NCBI GenBank assembly: GCA_964453995.1
Contig: CAYVQC010000007.1
Span: 38,001 to 102,000, forward strand
Length of the DNA: 64,000 bases
From: SKVR01 sp964453995
Lineage (GTDB): Bacteria > Bacteroidota > Bacteroidia > Bacteroidales > UBA7960
Direction: 5' to 3'
This document shows positions 61,699-64,000 of the stretch, one piece after another (positions within the stretch are counted from its first letter, which is position 1; the number at the start of each line of letters is the position of its first letter). The notes beneath the pieces were generated by a model. It saw nothing but the letters and a program-made list of their open reading frames with translations. It was not told the origin of the DNA and did no database searches. The translations under genes and the position numbers were made by a program.

Positions 61699-64000
61699 AT
61701 GTCTATGAAAGCTAAATTATTTACCCTGTCATTGCCTTATCTGCTGATAATTGCATTGATGATTCTTTTGGTACCGGTTTCTGTATCCCAGGTGGTTGAT
61801 GCAGGTGCTGTAGATCCAAACGAATACTTAGAAAAAATGAAGGCTTTAGAGCCTGATCCTCCGGCTTTTTTTGCTACCCGCACTGGTTTGGTACCCTCAG
61901 AGATCCATGTTTTGGATACCCTTACGGTCCAGGAGCGGCAACTCATAGAAATGGCCGAACAACCCCCGGCTGTTGGTATTATTCGAGACCTAAGGCCATC
62001 GATCTATTTCAACCTGGCCCAAACTGAATTGCCTGCTGAAGGTGAAACAACAGTGTCAGGAGGACGTCTGAGCCGGCTGAATAGAGATACCCTGGTCTAT
62101 ACCACACGCATTACTTCTCTCAAAGCCGATGAGATCAGGATTTTCTTTGCCGAAGGTTATTTCCCACCCGGGGTTAGGGTTAACCTGTTCAGTGATGATG
62201 ATTATGCCTACAATGAGGTAGAACTAAAAGGGCAACTTGATGAATTTGGCATTTATACCAGAACCACCTTCGCCGATCACGTGATTATCCAGGTTGTAAT
62301 CCCTGCTGAAGCACTGAAGGAAGAATTGTATTTCGAGATCACCAAGGTGATACATGTTGACAATGATTACCTGCCTGACGAGTTTCGCAGTTGTTACGAG
62401 GATGCCAATTGTTCTACTGCTAATAATTTTGCAGGAATCGATGGATTGAGACGTTCTACGGGAAGATTGTATTTTCCCGAAGGAGGTCTTTATTACCTGT
62501 GTACCGGCAACCAGGTAAATGATGCAAGAGGTAAAGACTGGCAACCTTTTTTGTTGACTGCCAATCACTGTTTCGATAGCCAGACCTCTGCTGCCGGGCT
62601 GGAAACAAGGTTTTATTACTGGTCTACAAGCTGTAACAGTGGTGTTGTTAATCCAAGCCATATCATCAGGAATGGATCCAATCTTATCTCTACCAACAGC
62701 CAGACAGATTTTACCCTGGTACTACTGAAACAAACGGGAGCAAATTACTTTCTCGGTTGGGATGCAGGTGCAGTTGCCAATAATACTGTATTGCACTCCA
62801 CGCATCACCCGGGAGGTACTTTTATGAAATACCAACGCATGCAAAATAAAACTTCTCCGAGTTTTTCTTGTAGTGGTTTCAGTACTTCTAATTATTATTA
62901 TACCAAAACAACTCATGGGCAGGAGTCAGGTGGCAGCTCGGGAAGTGCTACTATAGATGAATTCATGAGAATAAGAGGACAGCTCTATGGATGGTGCTAT
63001 CTTTCCGGGGCTGATCGATGCGATTATGACACTTACTATAATATGTGGGGAAGGTTTGATGTTTCCTGGTCCATCAACAATCTTCAATATTGGCTATATA
63101 ACGGCGGCGCAAGCGTGGCAATGTCCACCAGTCCCGCTTCTTCTCACAATTATGGAAATGTGAATGTGGGCTCATCGTCCAATCTTACGGTAACGGTAAC
63201 CAATACCGGCACGCGGCCCAATTATATGAACCTTGAAGCCGGAAATGCCACCCTTTCCGGTACCCACGCCAGTCAATTCTCCATAATTGGAAGTAACTTC
63301 CTGTATCTTGCACCTGGTGAATCAGGTACTTTTACAGTCAGATTTTCTCCCACAACTACCGGCACAAAAACTGCAACCCTTACGATTCCGCATAATGCTG
63401 ACAATATCACCAGTCCCAGAACCATAAGCCTCACGGGCAATGGAGTATCTGCACCCAACCCGTGCTCCAATATTATTTCTTTGGGTACGGGTGGTAGTGG
63501 CAACACAAAAACTTATAATAAAACAGGCACCGGAGCCTGGGTAACCAATGATTGCGGATATATTTGCTATGGTGAGGAGCAGGTTTACAGCTTTATTGCT
63601 CCCTATACAGGCAACTATAGTATCGAGGTTACTTCTACCAACAGTCAGTGGGTGGATTATTTCTGGAAAACCGGTACATGCGGATCTTCAGGCTGGAACT
63701 GCATTAGTGACGTATATTCTCCCGGAACGTATGGCAATATAAGTATGACCGCAGGAACAACCTATTATATCCTGGTAGATGCAGAATCAAGTTCAAATGC
63801 GATCCAGACTTTCTACATCTTCAGAAATCCATGCCTGAATATTGTATCCATGGGCGCCGGAGGGGCATCCAATACGATGACCTATTCCCGGTCGGGATAT
63901 GGAGGATGGAAAAGTGATGCCTGTGGATACGACTGCTACGGGAGTGAGCAGATCTACAGCTTTGTGGCCCCTTATACTGGTAATTACAGCATCCAGGTCA
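61699..64000 (+). CDS. Secreted trypsin-like serine protease with choice-of-anchor D and tandem Cys-rich domains, 3' end cut
   Basis: 767 residues are present and the frame runs off the right edge. A signal peptide (LPYLLIIALMILLVPVSVS) and a propeptide-like region (about 35-215) precede a trypsin-fold domain like lysyl endopeptidases: His290 in LTANHCF, Asp337 in QTDFTLVLL, and Ser414 in GGSSGS. Several Cys pairs are visible. A choice-of-anchor D (ASPM-SPD2-hydin-like) domain follows (about 485-585), then repeats of 123 residues beginning PC-x-NI (from 588 and 711) with DCGYICYG-type motifs. A T9SS C-terminal sorting domain is expected beyond the window. It is likely an extracellular peptidase. 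A Met at 61705 is an alternative start. Confidence 0.88.
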   Translation, partial: MSMKAKLFTLSLPYLLIIALMILLVPVSVSQVVDAGAVDPNEYLEKMKALEPDPPAFFATRTGLVPSEIHVLDTLTVQERQLIEMAEQPPAVGIIRDLRPSIYFNLAQTELPAEGETTVSGGRLSRLNRDTLVYTTRITSLKADEIRIFFAEGYFPPGVRVNLFSDDDYAYNEVELKGQLDEFGIYTRTTFADHVIIQVVIPAEALKEELYFEITKVIHVDNDYLPDEFRSCYEDANCSTANNFAGIDGLRRSTGRLYFPEGGLYYLCTGNQVNDARGKDWQPFLLTANHCFDSQTSAAGLETRFYYWSTSCNSGVVNPSHIIRNGSNLISTNSQTDFTLVLLKQTGANYFLGWDAGAVANNTVLHSTHHPGGTFMKYQRMQNKTSPSFSCSGFSTSNYYYTKTTHGQESGGSSGSATIDEFMRIRGQLYGWCYLSGADRCDYDTYYNMWGRFDVSWSINNLQYWLYNGGASVAMSTSPASSHNYGNVNVGSSSNLTVTVTNTGTRPNYMNLEAGNATLSGTHASQFSIIGSNFLYLAPGESGTFTVRFSPTTTGTKTATLTIPHNADNITSPRTISLTGNGVSAPNPCSNIISLGTGGSGNTKTYNKTGTGAWVTNDCGYICYGEEQVYSFIAPYTGNYSIEVTSTNSQWVDYFWKTGTCGSSGWNCISDVYSPGTYGNISMTAGTTYYILVDAESSSNAIQTFYIFRNPCLNIVSMGAGGASNTMTYSRSGYGGWKSDACGYDCYGSEQIYSFVAPYTGNYSIQV

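Overview
The window is chromosomal DNA of a gliding-type member of the Bacteroidota. Three lines of evidence point there. There is type IX secretion (T9SS) machinery and cargo: a PorP/SprF-like protein, a TPR/PD40/OmpA protein, a giant adhesin with a gliding-motility C-terminal domain, and a beta-helix protein with a type A sorting tail. gldF and gldG are present. Upstream regions carry the Bacteroidota promoter -7 element TAnnTTTG and mostly lack Shine-Dalgarno sequences. GC content is moderate and coding is dense. No rRNA, tRNA, CRISPR array, prophage or complete insertion sequence was seen. I cannot name the genus with confidence.

Layout. 1-2.3 kb: end of a surface-polysaccharide locus (truncated flippase, GT4 glycosyltransferase). 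2.6-6.8 kb: DUF302 protein, FtsX/MacB-type permease, PQQ-type sugar dehydrogenase. 7.2-10 kb: GNAT acetyltransferase with a decayed second GNAT behind it, SGNH lipoprotein and kynureninase. 10.1-16.1 kb: amino-acid metabolism, with saccharopine dehydrogenase and lysine-ketoglutarate reductase as separate genes, a HAD phosphatase and an unusually long KamA-family radical SAM protein. 16.2-32.8 kb: one apparent 16-kb operon, bounded by a consensus promoter and a terminator, encoding a 4166-residue repeat adhesin, an OmpA-family periplasmic/outer-membrane protein and a PorP/SprF-like partner. 33-43.3 kb: housekeeping genes (purC, phoH, SAM hydroxide adenosyltransferase, gldF-gldG-DUF4340, dnaN, ABC-F, cold-shock protein). 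43.5-49.2 kb: a PEP carboxykinase with a 213-residue C-terminal extension, a photolyase-like protein lacking the family's cluster cysteines, a flavin reductase and a pentapeptide-repeat protein. 49.3-55.7 kb: ECF sigma factor, FecR anti-sigma, an STN-domain beta-barrel and a secreted beta-helix protein, all on the minus strand. 55.8-60.8 kb: peptidase T, OPT transporter, phosphohexomutase. 60.8-61.7 kb: gene-poor stretch with a possible gene remnant. 61.7 kb to the end: a truncated secreted trypsin-like protease.

How the parts fit. The adhesin operon and the sigma/FecR/STN/beta-helix cluster both concern the cell surface and T9SS export; gldFG belongs to the same lifestyle. The lysine genes suggest catabolism through saccharopine, with peptidase T and the OPT transporter supplying peptides. 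pckA and kynU fit growth on amino acids. The points most worth a second look are the PckA C-terminal extension, the STN-barrel regulatory cluster, the cluster-less photolyase homologue, the divergent KamA protein and the near-identical 539-residue super-repeats of the adhesin.
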